From the NCBI RefSeq assembly GCF_002797975.1, contig NZ_PGET01000001.1:124001-188000 (forward strand): a DNA stretch of 64,000 bases, written 5' to 3'. The position numbers and the translations under genes are program-made. The notes under the pieces are model-generated. The model searched no databases. It was given only the letters and a program-made list of their open reading frames with translations, and was not told where the DNA came from. Source of the stretch: [Clostridium] celerecrescens 18A. Its GTDB lineage: Bacteria > Bacillota > Clostridia > Lachnospirales > Lachnospiraceae. Below are positions 40,519 through 50,492 of this stretch, one piece after another (position 1 is the first letter of the stretch; every line of letters starts with the position of its first letter).

Positions 40519-42069
40519 TTATAGGTCCCTGGATTTATCCCCTTTCATAATATGGGCACCAAGGAGGAGTACCAGATAGAAAATGCTTAATATAGTAATA
40601 TGGAATGCTGTTTTTATAAATAATGGCATGCTCTGAAATGGATCTGCTACGGAAAACACCGCAAAGTAGATACCAATGGCGAGTACCATCAGGGCCGCAG
40701 GCTTTAGGATCATATCCCAAGCGTTCCACACAAAATCGACTTTTTTCCGCAGAGTCAGTACATGCATCATAGCCAGGAGCAGCTCACTTGCCAGCATTCC
40801 CACCAGATAGGCTAAGATCCCATATTTGGGAATACCAAAGAGAACAAATCCTAAACGCATTAACAGTGCTATGGCGTTCTGGACAAAGGTGACAGAGGTT
40901 TTCCCCAGGCCGTTTAAAATACTTCCCATGGTGGTCACCAGATAGAGGAAGGGACAAAGCCATGCTAAAATGGTCATATAGGTTCCGGCGGTATTATCCT
41001 TAAATACGCTGACGCCCAAGTCATTACCGAACAGGGTGAAGATTCCGATGCACAGGATTCCCACATACAGGCAGTAACGCAGTGACATGGAAATGGCATC
41101 ACCGATCCTCCGGTCGTTCCCTTCTGACTGGGCCTCGGCTACCGTTGGAAGCAAAAGAACGGCCAGGGAATTAAAAATGGTGGAAGGGAACAAAATAAAG
41201 GGCAAAGCCATTCCGGTTAAAACACCGTATACGGAAAATGCCCCTGAATCAGAAAGTCCTGACATCTGCAGTCTGCTGGGAATCAGGATAGCTTCAGCGC
41301 TTGCAAGGATATTTAAGACCAGGCGGTTCCCCATAAGAGGCATTGCCAGGTGCATAAGCCCGGGAGCAGTTTCATGGAAGGAAGAAGCAACCGCTGTGAC
41401 GCCTTCGGGCATTTTTGGTGAAAAAAAGCGATAGGCCGTAATCGTATAAAGAGAAGAGACAATTTCTCCTATCAGATGCCCCATGGCTGCCAGCTGGACA
41501 GTGATTTTAATCCCGGATTCTATCATGATATCTGCAATGAGGAACACGGCTCCGATTCTTATAAACTGTTCGATCACCTGAGCAGATGCCGGGACATGAG
41601 GGCGCTGCATACCATAATAGTAACCATTGATACAGGCGTGAATGGCCGCACAGGGGACGGATACCGCAATAAAGAGAAGAAGAGGGGCACAGCGGGGTTC
41701 CATCAGGATATTGACGGCCAGGAAGTCCTTAAACCGGATGATGGCATATGCCAGGATCATGGAAATAGCCACTGAAATAACAAGGCCGGTTCGGAAAATG
41801 GAACGGCCTTTTCTCACATTAGCGGCTACGGACTGGGATATGGCGGTCTGAATGGAACCGGCACATAAGGCAAAGCAGACGCCAAACACCGGATGGATCA
41901 GGTTAAAGATTCCCAGTCCTTCTGCGCCAATGGTCCGTGAGAGAAAAATCCGGTAAAAAAAGCCTAACAACCGGGTGATCAGCCCGGCAGAAGTCAAAAG
42001 AAGGGTGCCGGTGAGAAGCGCATATTTTCTTGGCGAAAGTTTTCGGGGAAATTTCAGAGAATCATTCAT
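40519..42069 (-). CDS. spoVB: SpoVB-like lipid/polysaccharide flippase (MVF/MOP superfamily)
   Basis: Membrane transporter of 516 residues with about 14 helices. The start KYALLTGTLLLTSAGLITRLLGFFYRI and GAEGLGIFNLIHPVF match stage V sporulation protein B and its paralogues, which move lipid-linked precursors for spore cortex or cell-wall synthesis. Many Clostridia hold several paralogues, so the spore-specific role is not certain. It stands alone, divergent from nifS, and a Fur-like box lies just before its start. Confidence 0.85.
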   Translation of the reverse strand: MNDSLKFPRKLSPRKYALLTGTLLLTSAGLITRLLGFFYRIFLSRTIGAEGLGIFNLIHPVFGVCFALCAGSIQTAISQSVAANVRKGRSIFRTGLVISVAISMILAYAIIRFKDFLAVNILMEPRCAPLLLFIAVSVPCAAIHACINGYYYGMQRPHVPASAQVIEQFIRIGAVFLIADIMIESGIKITVQLAAMGHLIGEIVSSLYTITAYRFFSPKMPEGVTAVASSFHETAPGLMHLAMPLMGNRLVLNILASAEAILIPSRLQMSGLSDSGAFSVYGVLTGMALPFILFPSTIFNSLAVLLLPTVAEAQSEGNDRRIGDAISMSLRYCLYVGILCIGIFTLFGNDLGVSVFKDNTAGTYMTILAWLCPFLYLVTTMGSILNGLGKTSVTFVQNAIALLMRLGFVLFGIPKYGILAYLVGMLASELLLAMMHVLTLRKKVDFVWNAWDMILKPAALMVLAIGIYFAVFSVADPFQSMPLFIKTAFHITILSIFYLVLLLGAHIMKGDKSRDL

Positions 42070-42082
42070 GCAATCTCCTGAA

Positions 42083-42095
42083 AATGAGAATTATT
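42083..42095. promoter_or_regulatory. Fur-like box 1
   Basis: AATGAGAATTATT differs at two positions from AATGATAATCATT, the centre of the Fur consensus. It lies 14 bp upstream of the spoVB-like start. Confidence 0.45.
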
Positions 42096-42196
42096 ATAAA
42101 TATATGGAAAGGGTTTCTTGTTCATGACATCTGTTGCAGTTCAGTTATACCAACTCCGATTGTACAAATTTTTATGCATGGCAGAACTGTAACTAT

Positions 42197-42209
42197 AATG
42201 AGAATCATT
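42197..42209. promoter_or_regulatory. Fur-like box 2
   Basis: AATGAGAATCATT differs at one position from the centre of the Fur consensus. It lies directly before the -35 of the nifS promoter. Confidence 0.5.
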
Positions 42210-42213
42210 CCTA

Positions 42214-42241
42214 TTGAAATTCTAGGAAATGTGTGTATAAT
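42214..42241 (+). promoter_or_regulatory. Promoter of nifS-nifU-mnmA
   Basis: TTGAAA (42214-42219), 16-bp spacer, TATAAT (42236-42241). Confidence 0.65.
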
Positions 42242-42298
42242 AGAATTTGTAGATGAAGCTTTTAACTTTAGGACTACAGAAAGGCGGAACTAACAATT

Positions 42299-43483
42299 AT
42301 GAAGCAATTGATTTATCTTGACAATGCAGCGACTACCCAAACGCGGCCAGAGGTCGTGGAAGCCATGCTGCCTTATTTTACGGAGTATTATGGAAATCCA
42401 TCCTCCGTATACGAGTTTTCCGGCATCTCGAAAAAGGCCGTCTCAGGAGCCAGAGAAACCATTGCAAACGCTCTGGGAGCCAAGGCAAACGAGATTTATT
42501 TTACGGCAGGCGGTTCAGAGTCTGATAACTGGGCACTGATTGCAACTGCTGAGGCTTATGCTTCAAAAGGAAAACACATCATCACCAGTAAAATCGAACA
42601 CCACGCCGTGCTTCACACCTGTGAGTATTTGGAGAAGCAGGGCTTTGATGTAACCTATTTAAATGTAGATGAAAATGGGGTTATAAAGCTGGAGGAGCTT
42701 AAAAAAGCGATCCGCCCTGACACCATCCTCATTTCTATTATGTTTGCTAATAATGAGATAGGAACCATAGAACCGATCAAAGAAATCGGAGAGATTGCAA
42801 AAGAACGGGGAATATTATTCCACACAGATGCGGTCCAGTCATTTGGCCATATGCCCATTAATGTGGATGAGTACCATATCGATATGCTCAGTGCCAGCGG
42901 CCATAAGATCAACGGACCCAAGGGCATTGGTTTTCTCTATATCAGAAGCGGCATCAAGTCCCGTTCCTTCATTCATGGAGGTGCACAGGAGAGAAAACGC
43001 CGTGCAGGAACAGAGAATGTGCCGGGAATCGTAGGCTTTGGCAAGGCTGTGGAGCTTGCGGTTGCAGGTATGGACGATAGAGCAAATAAGGAATGTGAGC
43101 TGCGGAATTATCTGATGGACCGGGTTATGGCAGAGGTTCCTTTTACAAGAATTAACGGACACAGGAAAAACAGGCTGTCCAATAATGTAAATTTTGCTTT
43201 CCAGTTTATTGAAGGAGAGTCCCTGCTGATTATGCTGGATATGAAAGGTATATGCGGCTCCAGCGGTTCTGCCTGTACTTCAGGTTCCCTGGACCCATCC
43301 CATGTGCTGCTTGCCATTGGCCTTCCTCACGAAATCGCCCATGGTTCCCTTCGTCTGACCTTAGATGAGCGCAACACAAAGGAAGAGATGGACTATGTTG
43401 TGGAATCCATTAAGGAGATCGTGGAAAAACTGCGCAGTATGTCCCCGCTTTATGAGGATTATATCAAGCATCAGGCGAAATAA
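42299..43483 (+). CDS. nifS: Cysteine desulfurase (NifS/IscS)
   Basis: PLP enzyme of 394 residues that takes sulfur from cysteine for Fe-S clusters and tRNA thiolation. It starts IYLDNAATTQTRPEV; the PLP Lys lies in SASGHKINGPKGIGF, and the catalytic Cys in the loop CGSSGSACTSGSLDPSHVL. It belongs to the IscS/NifS group I by this loop. nifU and mnmA follow, its two sulfur clients. The ribosome site AAGGCGG is 11 nt before the ATG. Confidence 0.95.
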   Translation: MKQLIYLDNAATTQTRPEVVEAMLPYFTEYYGNPSSVYEFSGISKKAVSGARETIANALGAKANEIYFTAGGSESDNWALIATAEAYASKGKHIITSKIEHHAVLHTCEYLEKQGFDVTYLNVDENGVIKLEELKKAIRPDTILISIMFANNEIGTIEPIKEIGEIAKERGILFHTDAVQSFGHMPINVDEYHIDMLSASGHKINGPKGIGFLYIRSGIKSRSFIHGGAQERKRRAGTENVPGIVGFGKAVELAVAGMDDRANKECELRNYLMDRVMAEVPFTRINGHRKNRLSNNVNFAFQFIEGESLLIMLDMKGICGSSGSACTSGSLDPSHVLLAIGLPHEIAHGSLRLTLDERNTKEEMDYVVESIKEIVEKLRSMSPLYEDYIKHQAK

Positions 43484-43552
43484 TTCAAAGCACCGCCTGT
43501 TGGCGGCCAGAAACAAAGCAGATTGATTACCTTGAAATGGAGAAAATAAATT

Positions 43553-43990
43553 ATGTATACAGAAAAAGTTATGGATCATTTTGAGCATCCAAGAAATGTA
43601 GGGGAAATTGATAACCCCAGCGGTATGGGTACCGTAGGAAATGCCAAGTGCGGCGATATTATGAGAATTTATCTGGATATAGATGAAGATCAGATTATCC
43701 GTGATGTGAAATTTAAAACCTTTGGCTGCGGAGCAGCGGTCGCTACCAGCAGCATGGCTACAGAGATGGTAAAGGGAAAATCCGTTCAGGAGGCCATGGC
43801 TGTGACAAATATGGCAGTCTGTGAAGCACTTGATGGATTACCTCCAGTAAAGGTGCACTGTTCCCTGCTGGCAGAGGAAGCAATTCACGCTGCTTTATGG
43901 GACTATGCAAAGAAAAACGGACTTGAGATTGAGGGCTTAAAGAAACCCAAGTCCGATATCGGCGAGGAAGAAGTGGAAGAAGAATATTAA
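43553..43990 (+). CDS. nifU: Fe-S cluster scaffold (NifU/IscU N-terminal type)
   Basis: Scaffold of 145 residues on which clusters are built. The three ligand cysteines are visible: [19 protein letters not shown] and [11 protein letters not shown]. It has no C-terminal NifU domain, as is common in Clostridia. An acidic tail ends the protein. It lies 69 bp after nifS. Confidence 0.95.
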   Translation: MYTEKVMDHFEHPRNVGEIDNPSGMGTVGNAKCGDIMRIYLDIDEDQIIRDVKFKTFGCGAAVATSSMATEMVKGKSVQEAMAVTNMAVCEALDGLPPVKVHCSLLAEEAIHAALWDYAKKNGLEIEGLKKPKSDIGEEEVEEEY

Positions 43991-44037
43991 GATGCCGGGC
44001 TTTTGCTTATCCGGCTAGAAAGTGGAAACATAAAGCT

Positions 44038-45117
44038 ATGAGCAAAGGGAAAGTAGTAGTAGGAATGTCTGGAGGTGTGGATTCTTCTGTGGCAGCATGG
44101 CTCCTGAAAGAACAGGGGTATAAAGTCATAGGTGTTACCATGCAGATATGGCAGGATGAGGATACCGGGACCCAGGAGGAAAACGGAGGCTGCTGCGGCT
44201 TAAGTGCCGTGGACGATGCCAGGCGGGTAGCCTGGGACCTGGAGATTCCTTATTATGTCATGAATTTTAAAGAGGAATTCAAATCCCAGGTCATTGATTA
44301 TTTTGTAGGAGAATACCAGAAGGGGCGTACGCCCAATCCCTGCATTGCCTGCAACCGTTATGTCAAGTGGGAGTCTCTTTTAAAGCGAAGCCTGGATATC
44401 GGGGCGGATTTTATTGCCACAGGCCATTATGCCCAAATTGATAAGCTCCCAAGCGGAAGATATGCTTTAAAGAAGTCCGTGACAGCGGCAAAGGACCAGA
44501 CGTATGCCCTTTACAATCTGACGCAGAACCAGCTGGCCCATACCTTAATGCCGGTAGGAGCTTATTCCAAGGACCAGATCCGTGAGATCGCGGACAGGAT
44601 CAACCTGATGGTTGCCCATAAACCGGACAGTCAGGAGATTTGCTTTATTCCGGATAATGATTATGCGGGATTCATTGAAGAAAGTGCAGGAGAAAAAGCG
44701 CCGGAAGGGAACTTTGTGGATCTTTCCGGCCAGGTTATCGGCAGGCACAAGGGAATTACCCATTACACCGTAGGACAGAGAAAAGGGCTTAACTTATCCA
44801 TGGGCCGCCCTGTTTTTGTGGTGGAGATACGGCCTGAAACCAATGAAGTGGTGATCGGAACAGGCGATGACGTTTATTCAGATACCCTTCGGGCCAACCA
44901 TATTAACTGGATGGCAGTTCCCGGACTTCATGGAGACACCATGCGGGTATCGGCGAAGATCCGCTACAGCCATAAAGGCGCCATGTGTACCATACAGGAG
45001 GTGGAGGATGGAGTGGTGGAATGCAAGTTTGACGAACCTCAGCGGGCCATCACTCCTGGGCAGGCCGTGGTATTCTATGATGGAGACTATGTTGTCGGAG
45101 GAGGAACCATAATTTGA
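44038..45117 (+). CDS. mnmA: tRNA 2-thiouridylase MnmA
   Basis: Adds sulfur to U34 of tRNA for Lys, Glu and Gln using ATP and sulfur from the desulfurase; 359 residues. The P-loop motif is [15 protein letters not shown], the first catalytic Cys is in [12 protein letters not shown] and the second in SQEICFIPD. The C-terminal barrel ends [17 protein letters not shown]. It overlaps the amidase start by 4 bp. Confidence 0.96.
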   Translation: MSKGKVVVGMSGGVDSSVAAWLLKEQGYKVIGVTMQIWQDEDTGTQEENGGCCGLSAVDDARRVAWDLEIPYYVMNFKEEFKSQVIDYFVGEYQKGRTPNPCIACNRYVKWESLLKRSLDIGADFIATGHYAQIDKLPSGRYALKKSVTAAKDQTYALYNLTQNQLAHTLMPVGAYSKDQIREIADRINLMVAHKPDSQEICFIPDNDYAGFIEESAGEKAPEGNFVDLSGQVIGRHKGITHYTVGQRKGLNLSMGRPVFVVEIRPETNEVVIGTGDDVYSDTLRANHINWMAVPGLHGDTMRVSAKIRYSHKGAMCTIQEVEDGVVECKFDEPQRAITPGQAVVFYDGDYVVGGGTII

Positions 45118-46253
45118 GAAATTTAAGAAAAGGTCTCGGTTGGCTGTTATTGGCCTCTATCCTTCTTTGCACATTTATGCTTGCAGGCTGCGCAAGGAAA
45201 TATGAAGCAGTTAAAGCACCTGCTCTGGAAGAAGCACAGGGCGGTTTAGGCCAGGAGGAGGGAGAAGAAACGGCTCCCGTATCCATTGCAGACGATAAAA
45301 CCGGAGAAACTGAGACCGGAAAATCGGCGGAGACAAGCTCCCATGAAGCTACTGTGACCATGGAGACAGCTCCTTCTTTTGAGGCGGCCGATGAGACCGT
45401 TTATGTTACCGGGTCCCAGGTAAATATAAGAAAGTTTCCTTCTGCTGACGGAGAGATTCTGGACAAGCTTGATCAGGGAGCTGTTCTTAAACGGACCGGA
45501 TCCAGTGATAGCTGGAGCCGGGTAGTTTATAAGGACAAGGAATGCTATATTTCCTCCCGGTACGTGTCAAAAGACAAGCCGGTACAGGAGACGGCGAGCA
45601 CTGCTCCTTCTGTTTCCGGAAACGGGACGGGGAAGATCATTGCCATTGACGCAGGCCATCAGGCAAAGGGCAATTCCGAAAAGGAACCCATCGGGCCAGG
45701 CTCTTCTGAGATGAAGGCAAAGGTGGCTTCCGGTACCCAGGGAACGGCAACCGGTATCCCGGAATACCAGCTCACTCTTGCGGTTTCTTTAAAGCTAAAG
45801 CAGGAGCTTATAAACAGGGGTTATCAGGTCTACATGATCCGGGAAACCCATGATGTAAACATCAGCAATGCAGAACGTGCCCAGATGGCGGATAAAAGCG
45901 GAGCGGATATCTTCGTCCGGGTCCATGCCAATTCCTTAAATGACAGCAGCGTTCAGGGAGCTCTTACCATGTGCCAGACGGCTAAGAATCCTTACAACGG
46001 AAACTTATACAGCAAGAGCCAGGCTCTTTCCAAGGCTGTTGTGAATGGAATCTGCAATCAGACCGGATTTAAGAACCGGGGAGTGCAGGAGACGGATTCC
46101 ATGAGCGGCATCAACTGGTGTAATATACCGGTGACCATTGTGGAGATGGGATTCATGAGCAATGCAGACGAAGATAAGAAGATGGCTACCGAGGAATACC
46201 GTGATAAGATCGTAAAAGGGATTGCCGACGGAATTGATGCATATTATAAATAA
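45114..46253 (+). CDS. Lipoprotein N-acetylmuramoyl-L-alanine amidase with SH3 domain
   Basis: Cell-wall hydrolase of 379 residues that cleaves the bond between muramic acid and the stem peptide. It starts with TTG at 45114 overlapping the mnmA stop, behind GGAGGAGG (45100-45107). A lipobox (MLAGC) near residue 25 makes it a lipoprotein. A bacterial SH3 domain (about 95-155) precedes an Amidase_3 domain (about 175-379) with [24 protein letters not shown] and a catalytic Glu in [14 protein letters not shown]. Confidence 0.93.
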   Translation: MRNLRKGLGWLLLASILLCTFMLAGCARKYEAVKAPALEEAQGGLGQEEGEETAPVSIADDKTGETETGKSAETSSHEATVTMETAPSFEAADETVYVTGSQVNIRKFPSADGEILDKLDQGAVLKRTGSSDSWSRVVYKDKECYISSRYVSKDKPVQETASTAPSVSGNGTGKIIAIDAGHQAKGNSEKEPIGPGSSEMKAKVASGTQGTATGIPEYQLTLAVSLKLKQELINRGYQVYMIRETHDVNISNAERAQMADKSGADIFVRVHANSLNDSSVQGALTMCQTAKNPYNGNLYSKSQALSKAVVNGICNQTGFKNRGVQETDSMSGINWCNIPVTIVEMGFMSNADEDKKMATEEYRDKIVKGIADGIDAYYK

Positions 46254-46261
46254 AATCAAAG

Positions 46262-46304
46262 AAGAACAGTTGTTTTGAGCCTGACTCAAAGCCTGTTCTT
46301 TTTT
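46262..46304 (+). terminator. Terminator of nifS-nifU-mnmA-amidase
   Basis: AAGAACAG and CTGTTCTT (46293-46300) with inner TTTGAG/CTCAAA, followed by TTTTTT. Confidence 0.85.
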
Positions 46305-46387
46305 GCATTTGACGGACTAGGCATAAATGAAAAAGAAATGGCATACATTTTCCTGAAATGCGGCTGAGTAACAAGGAGAATGGAAGC

Positions 46388-47278
46388 ATGGCAGATTATG
46401 GACTGGCGATGGCAGGTGGCGGAACCAGGGGAGCAGCTCATGTGGGAGTTTTATCGGCACTGGAAGAAGCAGGACTTCTTCCTGACAGGGTAGCAGGGGC
46501 CAGTGCCGGAAGCATTGTCGCAGGGCTTTATGCAGCAGGCATGACAATAGGAAATATGAGGGAAACGGTGCGGTGGCTGATAAAACATGGCAGAAGCATG
46601 ATCGATCCGGATATTTTAGGAATTGCCCTATTTCTTCCCCAGTTCCTGACTGGAAGGGAGACAACGCTTCAAGGGCTTATAAAAGGGAACCGGCTACAGC
46701 GTTTTCTCTGCGATTTAACAGATGGGATGGAGATACAGGGAAACTGCTGCAAGGGCCTGCTGGTTCCGGCTGTGGATATTAACAGCGGGGATACGGTAGC
46801 CTTTACAAACATGTTTGCACAAGAAATTCCCCTTTCCGCATTAAGACAGGAGCATGTGAAATGGGAGCGGAGCGGACCTCTATGTGATATCATGATGTCA
46901 AGTTCCTCAGTTCCAGCCGTATTCCGGCCAAGGCAGATGAATGGCTTTCTCTTGGTGGATGGGGGTGTGACGAACAATCTTCCTGTAGACCTTTTGATCG
47001 CGGCAGGGGAAACAAGAGTCATTGCGGTGGATATTGGAGAAGACTATGAAATGCCTCACGATTATTCCATCATTGAGACTGCATTCCATTCCTTTTCTAT
47101 TATGAGCCGGGAGCTTAAGGACTGCCGTTCCAGAGGTGAGATCCTTCTGTTAAAGCCTCCCATGCCAAAAGGTGCAGGACTTTTGACCTTTGAATGCATG
47201 GAAGAGTGTATGGAAAACGGCTATATTTACACAAAAAAAATGATTCCCAGGATCAGGCGGGTACTGGAAATAAGATAG
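46388..47278 (+). CDS. Patatin-like phospholipase/esterase
   Basis: Serine hydrolase of 296 residues. It has the oxyanion loop GGGTRGAAHVGV, the nucleophile in GASAGS (GxSxG) and the catalytic Asp in DGGVTNNLP, so the Ser-Asp dyad is complete. Without a signal peptide it should act at the inner face of the membrane. ATG 46388 follows AAGGAG (46373-46378) by 9 nt; an earlier ATG at 46358 lacks a site. The substrate is unknown. Confidence 0.92.
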   Translation: MADYGLAMAGGGTRGAAHVGVLSALEEAGLLPDRVAGASAGSIVAGLYAAGMTIGNMRETVRWLIKHGRSMIDPDILGIALFLPQFLTGRETTLQGLIKGNRLQRFLCDLTDGMEIQGNCCKGLLVPAVDINSGDTVAFTNMFAQEIPLSALRQEHVKWERSGPLCDIMMSSSSVPAVFRPRQMNGFLLVDGGVTNNLPVDLLIAAGETRVIAVDIGEDYEMPHDYSIIETAFHSFSIMSRELKDCRSRGEILLLKPPMPKGAGLLTFECMEECMENGYIYTKKMIPRIRRVLEIR

Positions 47279-47325
47279 GATTTATAGTATTCTATAAAAA
47301 CAGATTACGATCAGGAGGAAGAGAA

Positions 47326-47799
47326 ATGGAATTGACATTCAGATATGCTGAAAGAAAAGATACGGCTCTAATATTGAAATTTATTAAAGAACTGGCAGAA
47401 TACGAAAAGATGCTTGATGAAGTGGTGGCCACAGAGGAACTGCTGGAAGATTGGATTTTTAATAAGCAGAAAGCTGAGGTAATCTTTGCCCTGGCTGATG
47501 AAAGAGAGGTTGGATTCGCATTGTTCTTCCATAACTTTTCTACGTTTTTAGGGAGAGCCGGAATCTATCTGGAAGATTTGTACGTAAATACAGAGTACAG
47601 AGGCTTTGGAATTGGAAAGGCATTATTAAAGAAGCTGGGGGAGATCACGGTGGAACGGGGCTGCGGCAGGCTGGAATGGTGGTGCCTGGATTGGAACAAA
47701 CCCAGCATTGATTTTTACCGCTCCATGGGAGCAGAGCCAATGGAGGACTGGACGGTTTACCGGATCGCCGGCAATGCTCTTAAAGAGCTGGCGGATTAA
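47326..47799 (+). CDS. GNAT acetyltransferase (diamine acetyltransferase-like)
   Basis: Acetyltransferase of 157 residues similar to spermidine/spermine acetyltransferases: YAERKDTALILKFIKELAEYE, FFHNFSTFLGRAGIYLEDLYV, the acetyl-CoA loop RGFGIGKALL and WNKPSIDFYRSMGA. Polyamine or thialysine is the likely substrate by family. ATG 47326 is set by CAGGAGGAAG (47312-47321). Confidence 0.9.
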   Translation: MELTFRYAERKDTALILKFIKELAEYEKMLDEVVATEELLEDWIFNKQKAEVIFALADEREVGFALFFHNFSTFLGRAGIYLEDLYVNTEYRGFGIGKALLKKLGEITVERGCGRLEWWCLDWNKPSIDFYRSMGAEPMEDWTVYRIAGNALKELAD

Positions 47800-47824
47800 C
47801 TTTAGATATTAGCTACATAGCCAT

Positions 47825-47868
47825 AAAAAGGGACGTACACAGAACATGTATCTGTGTACGTCCTTTTT
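47825..47868. terminator. Bidirectional terminator between GNAT and argG
   Basis: AAAAAGGGACGTACACAGA (47825-47843) pairs with TCTGTGTACGTCCTTTTT (47851-47868), one bulged G. T-runs follow in both directions. Confidence 0.9.
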
Positions 47869-47873
47869 CTCAC

Positions 47874-49100
47874 TTATTTATTAGTTTTTTCGATTTCCTG
47901 CATCTTCATAGCACGAACCTTTAACGGAAGTCCAAACAGAGTGATGAAGCCATCTGCGTCGTGGTGATCATACAAGTCGCCTGTTGTAAAGGAAGCCAGG
48001 GACTCGCTGTACAAGGAGTAAGGAGAAGTGGTTCCTGCCTTAATGATATTACCCTTATAAAGCTTCAGCTTTACTTCTCCGGTCACATACTTCTGAGTGG
48101 ATTCCACAAATGCCTGAACTGCTTCACGCAGGGGAGTAAACCATTTTCCTTCATAAACGATCTGTGCAAATTTATTGCCCATATCTTTCTTCACTTCCAT
48201 CGTAGCACGGTCTAAGACCAATTCCTCTAATTGCTGATGAGCCTCAAGAAGGATGGTTCCGCCGGGAGTTTCATAAACACCGCGGGATTTCATTCCCACA
48301 ACCCGGTTCTCCACGATATCCACGATGCCCACGCCGTGCTTGCCGCCCAGTTCATTTAATTTGGCAATGATATCAGAAACTTTCATCTTTTCCCCATTGA
48401 CGCTGGTAGGAATGCCTTTTTCAAAGGTCATGGTCACATATTCCCCTTCATTCGGAGCCTTTTCAGGAGATACGCCCAGTACTAATAAATGGTCATAGTT
48501 CGGTTCGTTTGCCGGATCTTCAAGTTCCAGGCCTTCATGGCTGATGTGCCATAAGTTACGGTCACGGCTGTAGCTGTTGTCAGCGGAGAAAGGAAGGTCG
48601 ATTCCGTGCTGCTTGCAGTATTCGATCTCATCTTCGCGGGACTGCATGGTCCATACATCGGTCATACGCCATGGAGCAATGATCTTTAAATCAGGAGCCA
48701 GAGCTTTGATTCCCAGCTCAAATCGGATCTGGTCGTTTCCTTTTCCTGTAGCGCCGTGGCAGATGGCAGTAGCGCCTTCTTTCCTTGCGATTTCCACCAG
48801 CCTCTTTGCGATGGCCGGACGTGCCATGGATGTTCCTAATAAGTATTTGTTTTCATAAACTGCATTTGCCTGCACACATGGAATGATGTAATTGTCGCAG
48901 AAGTCATCAACCAGATTTTCAACATATAATTTGGTAGCACCGGATAATTTGGCTCGTTCCTCCAAACCGTCTAATTCATTTCCCTGGCCGCAGTCGATGC
49001 AGCAGCAGATTACTTCATAATCAAAATTTTCCTTTAACCACGGGATAATGGCTGTGGTATCAAGACCGCCGGAATAAGCTAAAATAACTTTCTCTTTCAT
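47874..49100 (-). CDS. argG: Argininosuccinate synthase
   Basis: Joins citrulline and aspartate with ATP in arginine synthesis; 408 residues, full length. The N-terminal P-loop is ILAYSGGLDTTAIIPWL; further marks are CHGATGKGNDQIRFE and DNSYSRDRNLWHIS. It is divergent from argC, across a 273-bp region with an ARG-box-like site. argH is not adjacent. Confidence 0.97.
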   Translation of the reverse strand: MKEKVILAYSGGLDTTAIIPWLKENFDYEVICCCIDCGQGNELDGLEERAKLSGATKLYVENLVDDFCDNYIIPCVQANAVYENKYLLGTSMARPAIAKRLVEIARKEGATAICHGATGKGNDQIRFELGIKALAPDLKIIAPWRMTDVWTMQSREDEIEYCKQHGIDLPFSADNSYSRDRNLWHISHEGLELEDPANEPNYDHLLVLGVSPEKAPNEGEYVTMTFEKGIPTSVNGEKMKVSDIIAKLNELGGKHGVGIVDIVENRVVGMKSRGVYETPGGTILLEAHQQLEELVLDRATMEVKKDMGNKFAQIVYEGKWFTPLREAVQAFVESTQKYVTGEVKLKLYKGNIIKAGTTSPYSLYSESLASFTTGDLYDHHDADGFITLFGLPLKVRAMKMQEIEKTNK

Positions 49101-49206
49101 TTATAGATCCTCCTCGATTTTAAATGGATTTTTTTCATTGAACTTTCATAAATATACACCTAAACCATGAAAAATGCAAGGGTAAAATAAAAAATATAAA
49201 AAAAAC

Positions 49207-49235
49207 TTGCATAATATGCGTTATCAATGTATAAT
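49207..49235 (+). promoter_or_regulatory. Promoter of the arginine operon with ARG-box-like sites
   Basis: TTGCAT (49207-49212), 17-bp spacer, TATAAT (49230-49235). The odd palindrome GCATAATATGC overlaps the -35, and TATAATTATGAAT over the -10 resembles an ARG box (ArgR/AhrC), though the match is partial. Confidence 0.6.
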
Positions 49236-49373
49236 TATGAATTATCAGTAATAGAAAAACCTGGAAAGGCGTTCTTTTTAACGGAAGAGTCTGTATAAAT
49301 AAGGTATAAAATGCCAGAAACCAGAAGAAATTAAAAACAGATGACCTATGAAAAAATATAAGGAGAGATGAAT

Positions 49374-50414
49374 ATGATTAAGGCAGGAATAATAGGATCC
49401 ACCGGATATGCAGGCGGCGAACTTGCAAGGCTTTTGCTACAGAGAGATGATATAGAGATCCTATGGTACGGATCAAAAAGCTATGTAGACCAGAAATACG
49501 CTTCCATTTACCAAAACATGTTTCAAATTGTGGACGATTCCTGCCGGGATGAAAATGCGGAGACCCTGGCAGAAATCGCAGATGTGATTTTTACGGCAAC
49601 GCCTCAGGGCTTTTGCGCATCTCTTATGAATGAGAAGATTTTAAATAAGACAAAGGTAATAGATTTAAGCGCAGATTACCGGATCAAGGATGTGGCTGTC
49701 TATGAAGAATGGTATAAGATGGAGCACAAGACACCTCAGTTTATAAAGGAAGCAGTCTACGGGCTTCCGGAAATCAACCGGGAGAAAATTAAAAATGCCA
49801 GACTCATTGCCAATCCGGGCTGTTATCCTACCTGCTCCACTTTATCCATTTATCCTTTGGTAAAGGAAGGACTCATAGACCCCAGCACAATCATCATTGA
49901 CGCCAAGTCCGGGACTTCCGGTGCCGGAAGAGGAGCTAAGGTGGATCATTTATACTGTGAGGTCAATGAAAACATCAAGGCTTACGGAGTTGGCGTTCAC
50001 AGACACACACCGGAAATTGAGGAGCAGTTATCTTATGGGGCTGGCCAGCCGGTCACCATAAGCTTTACCCCTCATCTGGTACCCATGAACCGGGGCATTC
50101 TCATAACGTCCTATGCGGCTCTTACCAAGTCAGTTTCTTATGAGGAAGTAAAGGCGGTCTATGATAAATATTATGCAAAAGAAACCTTTGTACGGGTACT
50201 GGAAAAGGATGTGGTTCCCCAGACCAAATGGGTGGAAGGAAGCAACTTTGTGGATGTGAATTTCAAGATTGATCCTAGAACTAACAGGGTAATCATGATG
50301 GGTGCTATGGATAACCTGGTAAAGGGAGCCGCAGGACAGGCGGTTCAAAATATGAATATTTTGTTTGGACTTCCGGAGAATAAAGGGCTTAAGCTTATCC
50401 CTTTGTTCCCGTAA
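49374..50414 (+). CDS. argC: N-acetyl-gamma-glutamyl-phosphate reductase
   Basis: NADPH-dependent reductase of arginine synthesis, 346 residues. The nucleotide loop is GIIGSTGYAGGELARLL and the catalytic Cys lies in NPGCYPTCS. ATG 49374 is 8 nt after AGGAG (49361-49365); an ATG two codons earlier is too close to that site. First gene of the arginine operon. Confidence 0.96.
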   Translation: MIKAGIIGSTGYAGGELARLLLQRDDIEILWYGSKSYVDQKYASIYQNMFQIVDDSCRDENAETLAEIADVIFTATPQGFCASLMNEKILNKTKVIDLSADYRIKDVAVYEEWYKMEHKTPQFIKEAVYGLPEINREKIKNARLIANPGCYPTCSTLSIYPLVKEGLIDPSTIIIDAKSGTSGAGRGAKVDHLYCEVNENIKAYGVGVHRHTPEIEEQLSYGAGQPVTISFTPHLVPMNRGILITSYAALTKSVSYEEVKAVYDKYYAKETFVRVLEKDVVPQTKWVEGSNFVDVNFKIDPRTNRVIMMGAMDNLVKGAAGQAVQNMNILFGLPENKGLKLIPLFP

Positions 50415-50492
50415 GGTTTACGAGTCTGAGCCAGGAAAAAACAACTGCATCATGCAATAGGCACGATATAAAAGGGGATAAGGAGAGTATAT

